Positions 28,779 through 41,944 are shown, counted from the stretch's first letter. The stretch is DNA of 64,000 bases from Stromatinia cepivora (GCA_014898415.1 RCTD01000003.1:2294001-2358000); one strand, 5' to 3'. Translations and numbers: made by a program. Notes: generated by a model not told the origin, from the letters alone.

Positions 28779-31700
28779 AGAATTGATTTCGTTGGATCAT
28801 AGCTTTTGTGTATATATTACACCTTGACTCAATTTCTTTTAAAGATACCCGATTCGCATTCTGTTATAAGAATGTTACGAAGTTATGAAACAAAGACGGA
28901 TACACATTTTATCTTCACGATTCCCCCTTTTCTTTCTACATCTACTGGAACAAGGACATTGTGATTTGGCAGCGTTGGTGTTCGGGAATTTTGACATCAT
29001 TGTTCTTTTGTTTTTTTATTTTTCTCTCAGGCTTCATTCATGTGTCCACACAGTTATACGCTGTGACATATACATCGTGTCTCGCAATCCGGGATTTAGG
29101 ACCTATTGTGTCTACAGCATTTTCGTCGTGGCATACTGTATCTTTGACTGCTTCTCCTCATGTGCAGCAATGTACTGCTCGGAACGTATGGATTATCATT
29201 AAGATGATTCTCACCATCGAGTTGGAAGAAGCCCTGGATCGGTATCCATAGCAATTTTCTTTTGTTTGTTTGCTTTTTTGGTCTGACTGGGCCCAGCGTT
29301 TTGAATTCCTTTGGGTTGTTTATCATGATTTAGCGCTATTGGGGCAGGCTTCGGTTGTTATTTCTAGCGTCGGGGCTGGCGCTTCTCTACTCGGGATTTC
29401 TTGGTGGGTGGCAAGCTTGGCTATGACTATGAGATTTTTACTTTTGATACCGCTATACCCCAATACTACTATTCATTCGTTTCTTCGTCTTTCTTGCATT
29501 TTCATTTTCATTTGCTGTCTTAGAGTTATTTGTGTATCCATTAATGCAATTGGACGGCTTGGATCATACTTGGATTATGGGGTGGATAAAGCATTTGGAG
29601 GATGGTATGATGTCATACAGTATTATATGATGGGATTGGCTGACTAGTGATCTGTTTTGTATGCGTGCATGTTTGTGTACTTCCTTGCGATTCATATCTG
29701 GCATCCTCGCTGCGCCTGGTTGATCGACTGGCCTATGGGTTGGATGGATATGGAGACCGATGGAGAATGTTTGACGGAACAGGATGCATTGGACTTACTT
29801 CGCTTGTCTATATTTGCATGTATGTAGCTTGATAGTTCAATATTATTCGCTGATGGTGGATTTTAACTTGGTAGCCGACCTTTCCTGGAATTTGTTTGAG
29901 TTGGTGAGTGGGTGAAAACTCTTGTACTAGAAGATTTCTCGGATGAATACTAAGTATGTGCATACAGCTTATGTAGTGTAGATGCAGCCTAAGGTTATGT
30001 ATATGCACATCCCAACCTCCTTTTTTCACCCCCCCCCCCCCCACGTATAAACCAACACTAGTTTGAATAGATTTTGTTAATTGTCGTATCTAATCATAGT
30101 ACAGTATCTTCATCTTCATCGCTCGCTTGTGGCTATATGCGAACAGGTGGGTGGGTGGCGGAGTACGGGTGGCGGAGTACGGGTGAAGTATGGTTTTGGG
30201 GAGGGGGAGGAGTTGCGCGGTTTGAGAGGTGGGGTTTTAGATGGTGTTGAGGGGATTTGGAATTTGGAATTTGGTTTTGATTTTGATTTTGGGGCGGAGA
30301 TTTTGCGAGGAGGGGGATTTCTCGTGTGAGATGGGTGAGCGGGGTGAGCGGGTTGAGCGGGGTGTGTATATTGTGGAGGAAAGAATTTAGAAGGAAGATA
30401 AGAATGGTAGAATGGTAAGTGGTAAATGATTAATGATGGAAAATTATGATAACGGCTATGAGATTTTTAAAACGATGGTATCAATTTCTTATGCATATCT
30501 ATCTTCAGCATGTCAGGTCAGCACCACAGTTAGCACTTCGTGAGAAGATGGGATAGGTCAATATCCTCTCCTCTGTCTACACGTGTTTACGGATAAATTT
30601 CCCGCGGCGAGTTTGACTGGTTGGAAATGGCTGTAGAGTATGCATCGAAGTCTGCAGCGAAGTATGCAGCAAAGTGGAGACGGGAGGGTCACTAGTTACT
30701 AAAGGAGGGGTAAGTGGGTATACGGTTGGAAGTTGAAGTGGTGGCGATCTTGGTGAGGAGGGAGGGGTCAGATGGTAGGATTGTAGATGGGAGGTTGGAT
30801 GAATTGGAGATGGTGTGGTGTTTTTGGTGGTGGTGGCGATGATATACGAGAAATGTCTTGCGATGAGATTGATTTGCGACTAGGTATCTATCTATCGTAT
30901 TGTTTGTCTGTTTATTGGAATGATACTCGTGCAAGGTGTAGTATAATTGCAGATACATGATTAGCCTGAGTAACAAACATTTGTTGGTCCGGTCAGCAGG
31001 AGAGTTAGTTCGATGCAGGGTAGCGGATGCGGCATTGAGGGGACTGCGGTCGGCGCAATCTTGTTCTTGGTTGTGGGTTGCGGGTGCTGGGGAATGTTGG
31101 TTTGTGGGTTAAGACATTGATGGGTTGGGTTTGTTATTTATTTGGAATTATGGAGGGTTTTGAGTGGAGAATTATACTGCGCTTTGTAGCCTAGGGTATC
31201 CGATAGCTCAGAATAGTAAACTGGATGCGAGGTTTCAATGTTTGGAAATTTATACATCCTCAACAATGATTTGATCACTCGAATAGATTGATTGTTTCAG
31301 ATGAATTCAAGAATGGAGACTTCGCATTTTCGAGCCGCAGCTTGCACTATTGAATATCCTGATGTTCAATAGTGGAATTGATGAAGTAAGCAGCGGATGA
31401 TATGGAAAAGCACTCTGGAACTTATGAGATGCTGTTCATTATAGAGTGTGATAATAAAGCTTAAGTAACTCAAAATGAAGAAGACTTTCTTATCAATCAA
31501 TAGCACACTGGAATCGTAAATCTACAACCTTATTTGAGATCTTCTTTTCCTTCAACCTCGTCGTTCTTTCTTTCCTTGCCACTTTCATCGATGACTGCTT
31601 CTCCCAGCAAAGTTTTAAGTACCTTCTCATCCTTAGCCATCCATTCAGCTTTCCACTCGGCATGCCACTCTACATTCTCCACCTTATTCTTACAATTATT

Positions 31701-31859
31701 CTTTTGTTCAAAGATAATTTCTCCCTCAAGTTTCGAAAAAGTTGCCTCCTTATTCTTGACTTTCCCTTCAGCCTCATTCTGTCTCCAGCTTTTCTCCTAA
31801 CCCCACCCTGTCTATTCACCCCACCATTCCCCATAACACCAGCCTCCCTATCCCCCTGA
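28779..31859. other. 3-kb intergenic region with simple repeats, no convincing gene
   Basis: The first several hundred bases are the 3' flank of the C2H2 gene. The frame at 29270-29647 is hydrophobic but lacks family features. Simple sequence includes a 14-nt C run at 30029-30042, a two-copy G-rich repeat at about 30150-30185 (GGGTGGCGGAGTAC) and a short GGGTGAGCG array at about 30330-30362. The block 30100-30360 has marked G-over-C strand asymmetry. Confidence 0.45.
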
Positions 31860-33675
31860 TTCCCATCCCAATATCTCGCTTCACCCCACCACTTACATCT
31901 CTCCCTCGTGCCATCATCTATCTACCTATCCTTCTCCTCTACCCTTACTTCTCCCTCCGGTACAATCATACTACTATTTTCTTTTGATCCAAGAACCACA
32001 ATTCCATCTTTATATACTGGAAATTCCGGTCTTACTAAATCGCGATTTGGATCTCCTTCTTTCACGAAGCCGACGATGTAGGCTTGAAGTGTTTGGGCGA
32101 CGATTTCCGTGGATAGAAGAACTTTTCCTGTGTTGTATATATCTGTGAGATCGGAAGGTGGTGGTTGGTAGAACTATGTGGAAGTCAATACCCAGTCCAT
32201 CTATCTCCTATAATAGAGCAGTGTAAAGGTAAACAAAATCAGTGGCGAATTCGCCCACCAAATACCCAACATCTTGACCATGAACCCCTGGTTCCACCCC
32301 AAAAACATATTTATAATCGCATCATCCCCAAAAGCATCAAGCAAATACACAGCATTACAAATCGTACTCAACTCAGCTGTTGTATTCGCACCCCTTAATA
32401 ACTTCTCCAGAACTCCTACTTCCTCATCTGGTAAAGGATAAAGCTCATTAACGATATAATTGACATCTTCATCATTCAAACCTGGTAAACTATTGCGTAT
32501 GAATTCCGCAAGTGTGTCATCATTTTCCACTGCCCTGATATCTGTAAACAAGAGCCCTTCGAGGGAATTATGTGCTACCATAATCCCATCAATATCATTC
32601 CAGAAATCTCCATCTTTTAATAAAATACAGGCTTGGGAATAAAAGCTGTATCGAGTGTAGGTCCAAATGTAAATTGTGCATAACGAGATTTGGAAATAAG
32701 GAATTTGTTGGCAGCGATCAATTCTTTCGAGGACTTGGTTTTCAGTTCCTCGAAAGTATCTGCATCGGCTGCGTATAGGAATTCTTCATATACTTGTCTT
32801 TCGGTATTAGCATCAGCAGCTAGAAAGAAAGCAGGTGATTGAAGAATAGCGCGTTGGAAAGGAGCCCGTGGTAAAGAATTAGGATTCAACTCGGATGAAT
32901 CTCCACCGTGGAATGTGATGTGATGCAAAATCGATGATGCACCTGCAGATTCTCCAATAACTGTCACGCGGTCAGGATCCCCGCCAAATTCGGAGATGTG
33001 CTCAGAGACCCAGTTTAGCGCTAGAGCTTGATCGTAAACGCCGGCATTGGGGGTTGGTGCGTGTCTTTCGTAGCTTTGGGGGGTAGACAGGAAACCGAAG
33101 GCTCCGAGTCGGTAGTTTATTGTTTCCTTGGGCCATTAGCTATGGGTGAAGATGAGAGATGAAAAAAACAAACAAAGATGACACTATCATGAATAGCTAT
33201 GCTGTCTGGTGAAAATGTAGAGGCATTGAAGAAACCCCATGGACTTCCGTCTTGATTTTTATGGCCAAATGAAAAACCTCCGCCATGTATCCAGATCAAC
33301 GAGAAGAGCAGCATCTTTCGTCCAGTTGGGATGAGCTTGTGGACATGTATGTCCAATGGCTCCGTCATTAATGTGTGAGGAAGTGCTATTTATGGGGAGA
33401 GGCTTGGAGAAGCGAAGATCATGAAGGGGAGGAACAGCGTAGGGAATGTTGCTGAAATCGTTATAATGGCCTGCGGACTAGATTTAAACTATTTAGCAAG
33501 GTAAGAAGGGTAGAAAAAAGGAACTAACATTAACAATAGCTTGATGGCGTTCATAACCGAGATCTACCATTGTTCCAGGGCGAGAAGGTTTTTTGGGGTG
33601 TGGTTTAGAACTTGGTGGCGAGGGGACATGGTACTTGAGAATTTGTCTTCCCCATTTGCTCGAAGCTGACTTCAT
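31860..33675 (-). pseudogene. broken type-B carboxylesterase/lipase
   Basis: Minus strand. Exon 33675-33529 (ending QAIVN), intron 33528-33478, then a reading from 33477 through SNIPYAVPPLHDLRF to CPQAHPNW. Next come the oxyanion-hole block WIHGGGFSFG, YRLGAFGFL, the nucleophile elbow VIGESAGASS, the late block VAHNSLEGLLFTD and HGQDVGYLVG. These are the ordered landmarks of the cholinesterase-like alpha/beta hydrolases. Breaks: (1) near 33305 the CPQAHPNW part is followed directly, in another frame, by WIHGGGF, skipping roughly 60 residues including the usual EDCL block; (2) a one-base frame change near 32615-32630; (3) another near 32297-32305 in a T5G4-type run; (4) a TAG at 31922-31924 upstream of RCKWWG. 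A probable intron ends near 32170. The base composition is not AT-rich, so this is decay without obvious RIP. Some single-base breaks could be assembly errors; the deletion is harder to explain that way. Confidence 0.8.
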
Positions 33676-34541
33676 TCAAGTTTGCAAACTAAAGGCACAG
33701 ATATAGCATGTAGGAGGTGCTCGCCTCGTTGAATTGGAGCAATTGTAGTACGAATTCGGCGCGAAGCAAGACATGTTAGCATTATTCCGCGAAACTTTAA
33801 AGACAATAAGGGAGAGTCTCGGCTTCATCTTCCATGGCATCAAATTTTTGAGTACTTGGGATGGTCTGACATTATCTTGACATAGATTTCATACCTGAGA
33901 TGATATGCATGATTCTTGTGGTTGAAGAAAATCACGGGGAAGTACGGGGTAAATGGTGAAATCAGATTACACCGAGGTAGATTACCACAATATGGGGAGT
34001 TGTGGTGAATACTCTATACCTTCCTAGTCGAAAACTTAACACTAGGTCCCGATGCCATTACATGGTAGAATGAGAGTTTCGGTACTATAATAGACATCCA
34101 ACACAGCTATTCTGTGTCTCTAACGAACATGAATCCTTCGGATAATATAAATTTTTTAAATGATACGGATCTTTTAAATAATATAATTCTTTCGGATGGT
34201 TTCGAACTTTAACAATCAAACCTCACTGAAAGAAATACCGGATTGACTCCTTGACCTAGGGTATGTCCACCGTGAAAAAAAGAATCCAAAGAACTACTTG
34301 CGCTGGAATAATCGCATCTATCCAAACATCGAAATTATTTGCCGAGAAATTGGTAGGCATTTCTATACGATTTATAACACAATTCTCATTGAATCAGAGC
34401 AATTGGAAAGATATTGACAAATCAAGCCCATTTCAAACCAGTCCACAGGCCTCTCTCTTCATCTAATGCCTCTCATTTAGTAAGGTCGGATTACAAACTC
34501 ATTCATCGGCTTATATACAGCCTCTATCTTCTTCAGATTAT
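33676..34541. other. spacer, no gene seen
   Basis: Sequence between the broken esterase and the first dispersed repeat. It turns AT-rich after about 34130 and shows short echoes (ataatataa, ttcggat) but no gene. The 67-codon frame at 34263-34466 has no recognisable content. Confidence 0.45.
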
Positions 34542-34790
34542 TCTGTGATTATAAATAAGATCAATTTAAATTGAATCTTATAGAATCGTTTTATATAATA
34601 AAAAGAACGGTAAATTACTTTCATGCCCCTCAAAGTGAAATAAATTACTCTCATACCCCTCGAATTGAATACACTTTACTTTTATACCCCTTAGAATCTA
34701 ATCTATAATAGCTAGATTCTATACTATAGAATATATCTCAAAATATAATATTATTAAGTGATTTAATGACTTATTAAGAATTCTCACAGA
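34542..34790. repeat. short dispersed repeat, copy 1 (MITE-like, 249 bp)
   Basis: The ends are TCTGTGA (34542-34548) and its reverse complement TCACAGA (34784-34790). The left interior ATAAATAAGATCAATTTAAA and the right interior AATATTATTAAGTGATTTAA both recur in a second copy at 42689-42800 and 51839-52020. Inside, three imperfect 30-bp units ending in CATGCCCCT, CATACCCCT and TATACCCCT lie at about 34610-34695. No clear target duplication; the MITE label is inference. Confidence 0.6.
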
Positions 34791-35437
34791 TTGAAATGCA
34801 ATTATGCTGGGGAGATTGTTTATTATGCTGAAGGGATACATTGGGATGGCTTTTGGGAATATGAGAATTGGGGATGAGATCTGGTTATTGACAGGGTATC
34901 AAATTTTTCTATTGTTAAGGAGAAGTTAAAGGGTGGAAGGTATATACGAGTTAACGAGTGGAGTTTATATTTCGCGGCTTATGAAGGGGGAGGTATTAAA
35001 TAGAAAAAGGAATATCGAAAAGGAGTTTAAAACGGTTTCTATTTGTTGATATCTTTGAGACTGTTTGCATTTTGATAATGCATTATGAGGTGAATAGTAA
35101 ATGCATGGTAATTGCTCAACATGATTCAATAGTCCGGACTGCAGTCCAACAATTAAAAGCCTTTGAAATGTTGAATCTAAGCGAAACATTCAGCTCATTT
35201 GAAATATTGAATTACATTCAAATTTTCATGATTTCTGAAATGTTGAATTCAATTAAAACATTCAAATTGTCTGGAATTATAAATCATACCTAGGGACTCC
35301 AAGATTTAAACCTATTCAAACATTGAAAACTTATGTAGTCTTTTATTGAACGTCCTATTACTAGATATCTACGTGAAATTAAACTCCTCCGACTACCTGA
35401 CCCTCCTTTCAACACCGGAAAACAAATAAACTCCACT
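34791..35437. other. spacer with imperfect tandem repeats
   Basis: AT-rich sequence. Around 35161-35275 three imperfect units of about 36 bp repeat a motif of the type TTTGAAATGTTGAATT, each followed by an ATTCAA-rich segment. No gene seen. It includes the 3' side of the metallophosphoesterase gene. Confidence 0.5.
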
Positions 35438-36328
35438 TCATTTTTGCGAGGAAGGTAGCTCTAGGTTTATGGCCCAGGGGGCATTATTGGGCTGATGCTC
35501 CCCGTCCATAATCGCCGCATTAACTATGAGTGTTTCTTTCCCGGACTCCACAGGTATGTTCATAGCCTGGGGATAGTCATTGACCAAATCGCTTTCTTCC
35601 TTCATCTCATTGTCCCACACAACCTTGTTGGCACCGTATCCCTCATGAATGTGTCCAAAGCAATGCATCAAAGGCTTCGCACGCTTGATGGCGCGAAGTA
35701 TATTTTCACAGCCCTGGTGACCATCTTTACACTCATCACGAATTCCCTTTGGTGGTCCATGCGTCATGACAATATCTACACCAGCGAAACCTGGTATGGG
35801 GTTTTCAGCAATGGAAGTAATTTCCTCTGCAGTTTCCCCAGATACATTGAAGCGATCTTCGTTACGCTTGTAGGGGAAGGCATAGTCGTTGAATTCAGGT
35901 TGATAAGGAGAAGCATAAATTTTAAATGTCGCTCCGTTTTTAAGGTTGAAAGAATGGGTTCCTTCCTCCAAATAAGTAACCCCTGCTTCTTTCGCTAACT
36001 GCCCCTTCATGACCTCCATGACACGAGCATGGTCCTCAAGATAGTCCTCGTCTTCGTCGAGGTGTGCCCTACACCATCCTTCATCAAGTTCCAAGTCATG
36101 ATTTCCAGCGATGACTAGTTTTAGCTCTGCGTCGAAGTTACTGAGCATTTTGAGAGCCTTTTTGAAGGCTGGAACTCCTCCGACTTGTGTTAAATCTCCA
36201 CAGTGGAGAAGAACGTCCACTTTTGGGACTGGAAGCTGCAACTTGCTTGATGCATTATCGCCGAACTGGTAATCGTGTGTATCGGATAACACAAGGAAAC
36301 TTGTTTCAATTCTTGCCATATGAACCAT
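35438..36328 (-). CDS. calcineurin-like metallophosphoesterase
   Basis: A single-exon minus-strand gene. The open frame extends to 36451, but the conserved part begins just after MVHMARIETSFLVLSDTHD. I therefore place the start at 36328 (or the next Met at 36319), giving about 296 residues. All metal-site motifs are present in order: SDTHD, CGDLTQVG, AGNHDLELD, MTHGPPKGI and FGHIHEGYG. This fits the small cytosolic Ser/Thr-phosphatase-like (MPPED-type) esterases of ascomycetes, which coordinate two metal ions and hydrolyse phosphomono- or diesters; the physiological substrate is unknown. It lies between a dispersed repeat and a Copia element, yet its frame is intact and not AT-biased, so it has escaped the surrounding decay. 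Confidence 0.9.
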   Translation of the reverse strand: MVHMARIETSFLVLSDTHDYQFGDNASSKLQLPVPKVDVLLHCGDLTQVGGVPAFKKALKMLSNFDAELKLVIAGNHDLELDEGWCRAHLDEDEDYLEDHARVMEVMKGQLAKEAGVTYLEEGTHSFNLKNGATFKIYASPYQPEFNDYAFPYKRNEDRFNVSGETAEEITSIAENPIPGFAGVDIVMTHGPPKGIRDECKDGHQGCENILRAIKRAKPLMHCFGHIHEGYGANKVVWDNEMKEESDLVNDYPQAMNIPVESGKETLIVNAAIMDGEHQPNNAPWAINLELPSSQK

Positions 36329-36630
36329 TGTGATACTGTAATTGTTTGTGCCGGTATATTCTAATCTAATTTGATTGGATAAAATCGTAATCTTGGATAA
36401 TATAAAATGTAAATGTGCAGGGATGTTGTACGAAAGAAGAATAAAAGGCAAAGACTTTTCTCTATTTTTATAAATTTGTGCATGGAGCTAGTACTAGTTA
36501 GTGAACACCTGTCCCAGTTCAAATAGAAATGGCCTAATCATATGTCCAGCTAGAATGTACTAGTATTCGAACTTGACTATGGTCATATGATCAAGCTAAC
36601 ATCAGCACATATATAGAAAAAGGGAGAAAG
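36329..36630. other. promoter side of the metallophosphoesterase gene
   Basis: About 300 bp between the metallophosphoesterase start and the left end of the Copia element. It ends in GAAAG (36626-36630), the left target duplication. The insertion therefore sits roughly 300 bp upstream of the start codon. Confidence 0.5.
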
Positions 36631-36796
36631 TGTTAACTTTTGATGCAGGAAGTAGTAGTATTGTTGACTATATAGGTTGAACTAAGGATCTATATTTCTA
36701 GTAGGAATAGAATTGAGGTTATCCCCAAATATGGTTTGTGCACCATTGTAATCTTGTAACCTCAATTCTAATCCTATGATAACTTCATTTCCAATA
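36631..36796 (-). repeat. Copia 3' LTR
   Basis: Left copy of the 166-bp LTR. It begins TGTTAAC on the plus strand and ends CCAATA, where the right copy has CCAACA. It is less AT-shifted than its partner at 41945-42110; most differences are transitions. Confidence 0.93.
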
Positions 36797-36944
36797 CTCC
36801 TTTATTGAAGATATCCTATTCGATCCTTCTAAACTACTAATCCTAACATTTTCTTGAACTTTTCGAAAACAATCCTTGTATAAAACTTCGTTATTCCGTT
36901 GGTAACTATATTACATGTATTGATATAATTAGTAGCGATTTTTT

Positions 36945-39900
36945 TCTTTTCTATCAAGTTTTTGATGAAATGATAATTGATATTTATATATTTGGATCGT
37001 TTATACAAACATGAATTCTTGATTAAAACTAAAGTACTTTGATTATTATCGAGTATCTGAATCGTATCTTTGTTCTTTTCAATGTAACTTGATCTAAATA
37101 GATCTTTGAGTATTTGTATAACCTATTTCCCTTGTTTGATGAACATTGTTATCACAATATATTCTGATTCCACATTAAAAATAACTACAAATATTTGTTT
37201 CTTGTTAATCTACGATATAGAGCCTTCATAAAATATCACAACTTTTTCTGAAACACTTTTCCAATTATATTTATTATTAATTCAATCTATATCTGTATAT
37301 ACCTTTATTGTATTATTAGATATATTATATTTTTTGTAAATATCAGATTGTATTTTTTTTAACCCGAATTATAACTTCTATTTGATTGTTGATCGTAGAT
37401 ATCACATCAGATTCTTCAAAACTATAATATAATGTTTTGTTGGTTTTGTTATAAATTATAAAAGTCTTCTAATTGAAAATGCTATATCTAATTGAGTGTA
37501 TATTATTAAATAAATTACATTTCTTATTCATTATTAATATTCGTTTATATCTGTTAGTTCATTGTTATTAATTGCTGACCGAAAATAGGTATAATTTATT
37601 ATTAGTAGTTTTTTAATTTGATATTGTTTATATATAATATTGTATTTGATTAGTATAATATCGAAATATTCTTTTTGATCTATAATTAATATATATATTT
37701 TTTTATTACAAATAATTCTAATATTTAGAATCTTATTAATCTCCCTTAGATTTTTAATATTAAAACAAATCGATAGTTTTTTATCGAATCAAATGATTTG
37801 TGATGATATACATAATATAATAATGATATCATCGATATATACCAATAATATTATATTATAATCTTTGGATGTATATAGATATAGATTTACCAAATTTTAT
37901 ATAAAATCTATATCTAAAAGTTCTTTCTTCAATAATAAACTCCAATCCCTTTTAGTTTGCTTTAATTTATATAAACTTTGTAAAGCTTATAGTATATATC
38001 CCTTTTTGACTTTAATACTTTGGGATAATTTGAGGTAGATCTCTTCCTTTAAATACGATTCGGTAAAGGTGTTTTTGATATCGAAATATAAGTATTTCAA
38101 ATTTTTCTTTATAATGATAATTAAGAATAATTTAAGTATATTTAGCTTCATTATTAATGTAAATATTTTGTTGTAATTCTTTTTTAATATCTGATTGAAC
38201 CTTCGAATTATTAATCTTGTTTTGAATCGTTTTACTTTATTATCCTTGGTTTTAATTATAAATATTTATTTCATTGAAATTAGATTACTTTTTTTAAGAA
38301 ATATATATTCTTCCTAAGTATTATTTTGAATTAAGGATATGATTTCTTTTTAAATGGTTTCCTTTCATTTTTTAGAGTATTCTCGATTCGATATTGCTTT
38401 TTTATAAATTCTTAGTATTTTGATTTTTAGAATTTCTTTAGCTGGATATACTATATTTTTTATATTGTTTGTATCTATCAATAAAATTATGAAATCTGAA
38501 ACAATCTTATCTTTGATATAAGGATTTATTTTATAAATAATTGGAATTGTAATTATAATATATTCTATACTTTCTTGAATTTTGGCCTATATAGATATCG
38601 TAATTAATGCCCTTATAATCTTGTTTTCCTGTTTTTCTTTAGGATTTTGTTTTATATCTTTTTTCTATTTTCATATTAAATACTTTGGAAATTCGTTTTC
38701 AAGGTTTATTTCATTCTTTTGCTTGATTTCAAATGATTATGGATTTACTTTGCTTTTTGATTCTACTGAAATAAACTTGTCAACAAAATTTAAGACGATC
38801 TTAAATTTTGTTTCTAATACAGATTCAGGGTTTACAAAAGTTGATTTTTGGGCTGGACTCTCTGAAATAATGGATTCGATATCTGAAATATTTTTGGAAG
38901 AAGATTTTTGATTTGTTTTCTGGATATTGTTATTTTCATTTTCATTATATATTGGTATTGATATATCTAATTTATTTGATCTCAATTCGATAATTGAAGT
39001 GCTTAATACAATCATTGAATTCGATATAATATTTGCTAAAGAGAACGCTTGAAACGAAAATGATATAGATATCACATTTGATATTAAAAATAAAGAAAAT
39101 GCCTTGTTTGCTACTGGTTTATTATAAGGTTTTCGATTTAACTCTACATTCTTTATTCTTTGTAGGCCTGATTCACAATTTCTTAATTTAAAATCCAAAT
39201 CTCCTTTTCAATGAGATTCATTTATGATTATTCTATTTGATTGAAATATATAATCTAATTCTAAAGAATACACTTTGATATATTTGTTCGTAACTTTTGA
39301 GTACCCTAGAAATATATCGATTCTCGAAATGTCCCGCAATTTATCGTATCTCTGTTTTTTCGGAATAGTTTTGGGATTAATATAAATATAATATTTGCTC
39401 CCCTAGACTTTACATATCTTTATATTTGATACTGTATTTATAAAAGCTTTTGTAGGGAATCGATCTATTCCATTTATATTAGGATCAATACTAATACAAT
39501 TCCTGATATAAATATTGTACTTTATAGTTTTGTCCCAAAATTCTAATAGTAATCTAGTTTCTTTTAGTATTGCTTTTATATCTGCTTTTATAGTTTTTAT
39601 ATTCCATTTTGCAGATTTGTTTTGATATGAAAAAAAAATTATTGTAATTTCGGATTGTATATTCGATAATTATTCACAAATAACTTATAGGAATTCCAGT
39701 ATATTATTAATCTTAATTATAATGATTTTTTCTTTAGTAATTAATTCCATCTCCTTTTTTCAAGTTTTCAATGTTTGAATTGTATCGTCTTTTTGTTTAA
39801 ATAGTATAATTCAATTTACTTTTGTATAACTGTTAATAATCAATATAAAATAACGATTCCCTCGAATCGATTTTGGGAATGATCCTGCAATATCGAAATA

Positions 39901-40437
39901 TATAAGTTCGAGTCTCTTTGATTTGTGCAGACTCAATTGTTTCGGAATACGATTAATCATCTTGATAAGTATATATACTTTGTAGATATCTAATTCAGTT
40001 GGAATCTTTATCGGCTTGGTTATATTAAATATTTTGTGTAGGTTCTTGATTTTGTCTAGATTTAGATAATTGAATCTTTGATGTTATAATAGGTATCTCT
40101 TTTTCTCCTTGAATGTTAATTCGTTATCGATATCTTTGATACTATCGATTATCTTTAAAAAGAAGCCTTTTTCCTAATCATTTTGATATATATTAGAATA
40201 AAGAGTTGTATCCTTATATCCTTTGGTCATATATAAAACCATGTATATTCCATCTTGTATTCTAGTATAAATGATTTTCTTATTGTTCTTCTTGAAATAT
40301 ATATAATGAGAATTGAATTCCCCTTGCAATTCTGTTTCGCAGATTCTTTTTTCTGATAGCAAGTTTATTTCTAGCCCTGATATATATAATATATTTGAAA
40401 GTAGCATCTTAGAACCATCTTTGTATATTATATTCAC
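36945..40437 (-). pseudogene. decayed Copia pol (protease, integrase, reverse transcriptase, RNase H)
   Basis: Reading minus-strand frames right to left: LLSNILYISGLEINLLSEKR (protease to integrase linker type) near 40400; integrase-like GSFPKSIRGNRYF near 39870 and INPKTIPKKQRYDKLR near 39370; reverse-transcriptase core ILLVYIDDIIII around 37815-37855; RNase H-like TLVLIKNS and KRSKYININYHFI near 36970-37040. Numerous stops interrupt the frames, notably TGA and TAA at positions compatible with former Trp or Gln codons. I describe only the fragments; no functional product is expected. Confidence 0.85.
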
Positions 40438-41944
40438 TAAACCCTAATGGCGATAATATATTATTCCCCCATTAACCTTTATTCTTTGTTTAATAATAGG
40501 TTTTATTGATCTGAATAATGAAGATTGGTTAGACATATATGAAGAAGTGCCTATATCAGTATATTATTTGTTAGGGGAAGCCTTACTAATGGTTTCCTTT
40601 GTCAAATTGTAATCTTCCTTTATTATATCCTCAATATCGGAATCTGATTTAGAAATATCATTAGTAGGGTATACTTGGTCTTTCTTATTGAAATAGATCT
40701 TCTTTGAATTTAATAATCCCTTTCTTTTTTAATGACGAAGGTAATTACGAAGGAGTTTATTGGTTTGTATTAAATACAGATAATTTCATATATAATGATC
40801 TTTCCTTTGATACAGATTGCAAGTATTATTTGGGGTTTCGAAATCTAATTCTTGGTGTTAAAAAATATACCTAGATCCTTTCGCAATTTGCACTAGTTCT
40901 AATCCATCCTTAAAACAAAGTTTTTTAGTCTATAAATGCTTAATCTTATCATCGATACTAAAACTGATTTGGATATCCAATATATCTATTACTCTTTGAT
41001 AATCGATTGAAAAACTACATATTAAAACCAAAAACAGGATAATATCTTGATATACTGACCAATAGTTTTTGTTTGTAATTTCTAGTTTCCTTTTATATTC
41101 TTTCAATTTGTTTCAAGTTTCGATAATAATTATATCGGGATAGGTATTGGATTGGAATTTGAAGTTCTGGATTATCGTTATATATGTATTAGCTATGATT
41201 ACACTGACTCTAATATATTTTGATTTAAGGTATCTCCAAAATATATATACTATTGAATATTCGTTGGTAAAGGCTTTATCATTATTATTAAATATTATAC
41301 AAATATATGATAATGTATTCGTTTTATCCTTTAAATATTCCGATTTCAATTCGATATTATAACATATATGACCATTGATCTCATAAACAAATACTATATT
41401 GGGTCCTGTAATCTACATATATTCATCTAATGTTTAATCAATTATATAAAATTATCCTTTCCTTTTCAATTATATTTTCATTTGTTTGAACCATTGTTCA
41501 TAATTATTTTAATCGAACTTCGAAGGATTATTTGATTCCGATATTATGAAGGTTTCTTATTGTTTGATAGATATCGAAAATAATCTTCAGATTTTTAAGA
41601 TGGTTTTAAAAAAGGATATATAATAAATAAATTCAAAATAATAAAGAAATATAAAAATAAAACAATAAAAGAATTTGTAAAATCATATTGTAATATATTT
41701 TCTTATAACTATACAAACTTGCTCTTCGCCTCTACTATAATTCTATATCGGCATTATGCAGATTGTTCTTCATTTTGGTCTATAATGTTATAAATTATAA
41801 ACTATATTATCGTATTTCAACTCTACTTCGATAGCACTATATGAAAACTCTGATTTTCATTTTGTTCTATCTCTATTAGCTATACTAATCCTTTCTCGAT
41901 TTGCTTTGCTTTCTAATTACTACTATACAACCGGGTTTATAATC

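Noticed and set aside
29270..29647. 125-codon hydrophobic plus-strand frame
   Set aside because: T/G-rich spacer gives hydrophobic residues by composition; no family features and no supporting exon structure.
33117..33368. 83-codon frame beginning MTEPLDIHVHKLIPT as a stand-alone gene
   Set aside because: Its first part is an out-of-frame shadow of the INDGAIGHTCPQAHPN segment; only its WIHGGGF part is genuine esterase, joined by the deletion.
38582..39198. Frames of 109 (plus) and 153 (minus) codons as host genes
   Set aside because: They lie inside the Copia element; the minus frame is the Ser/Asn-rich linker between integrase and reverse transcriptase, and the plus frame is its antisense.
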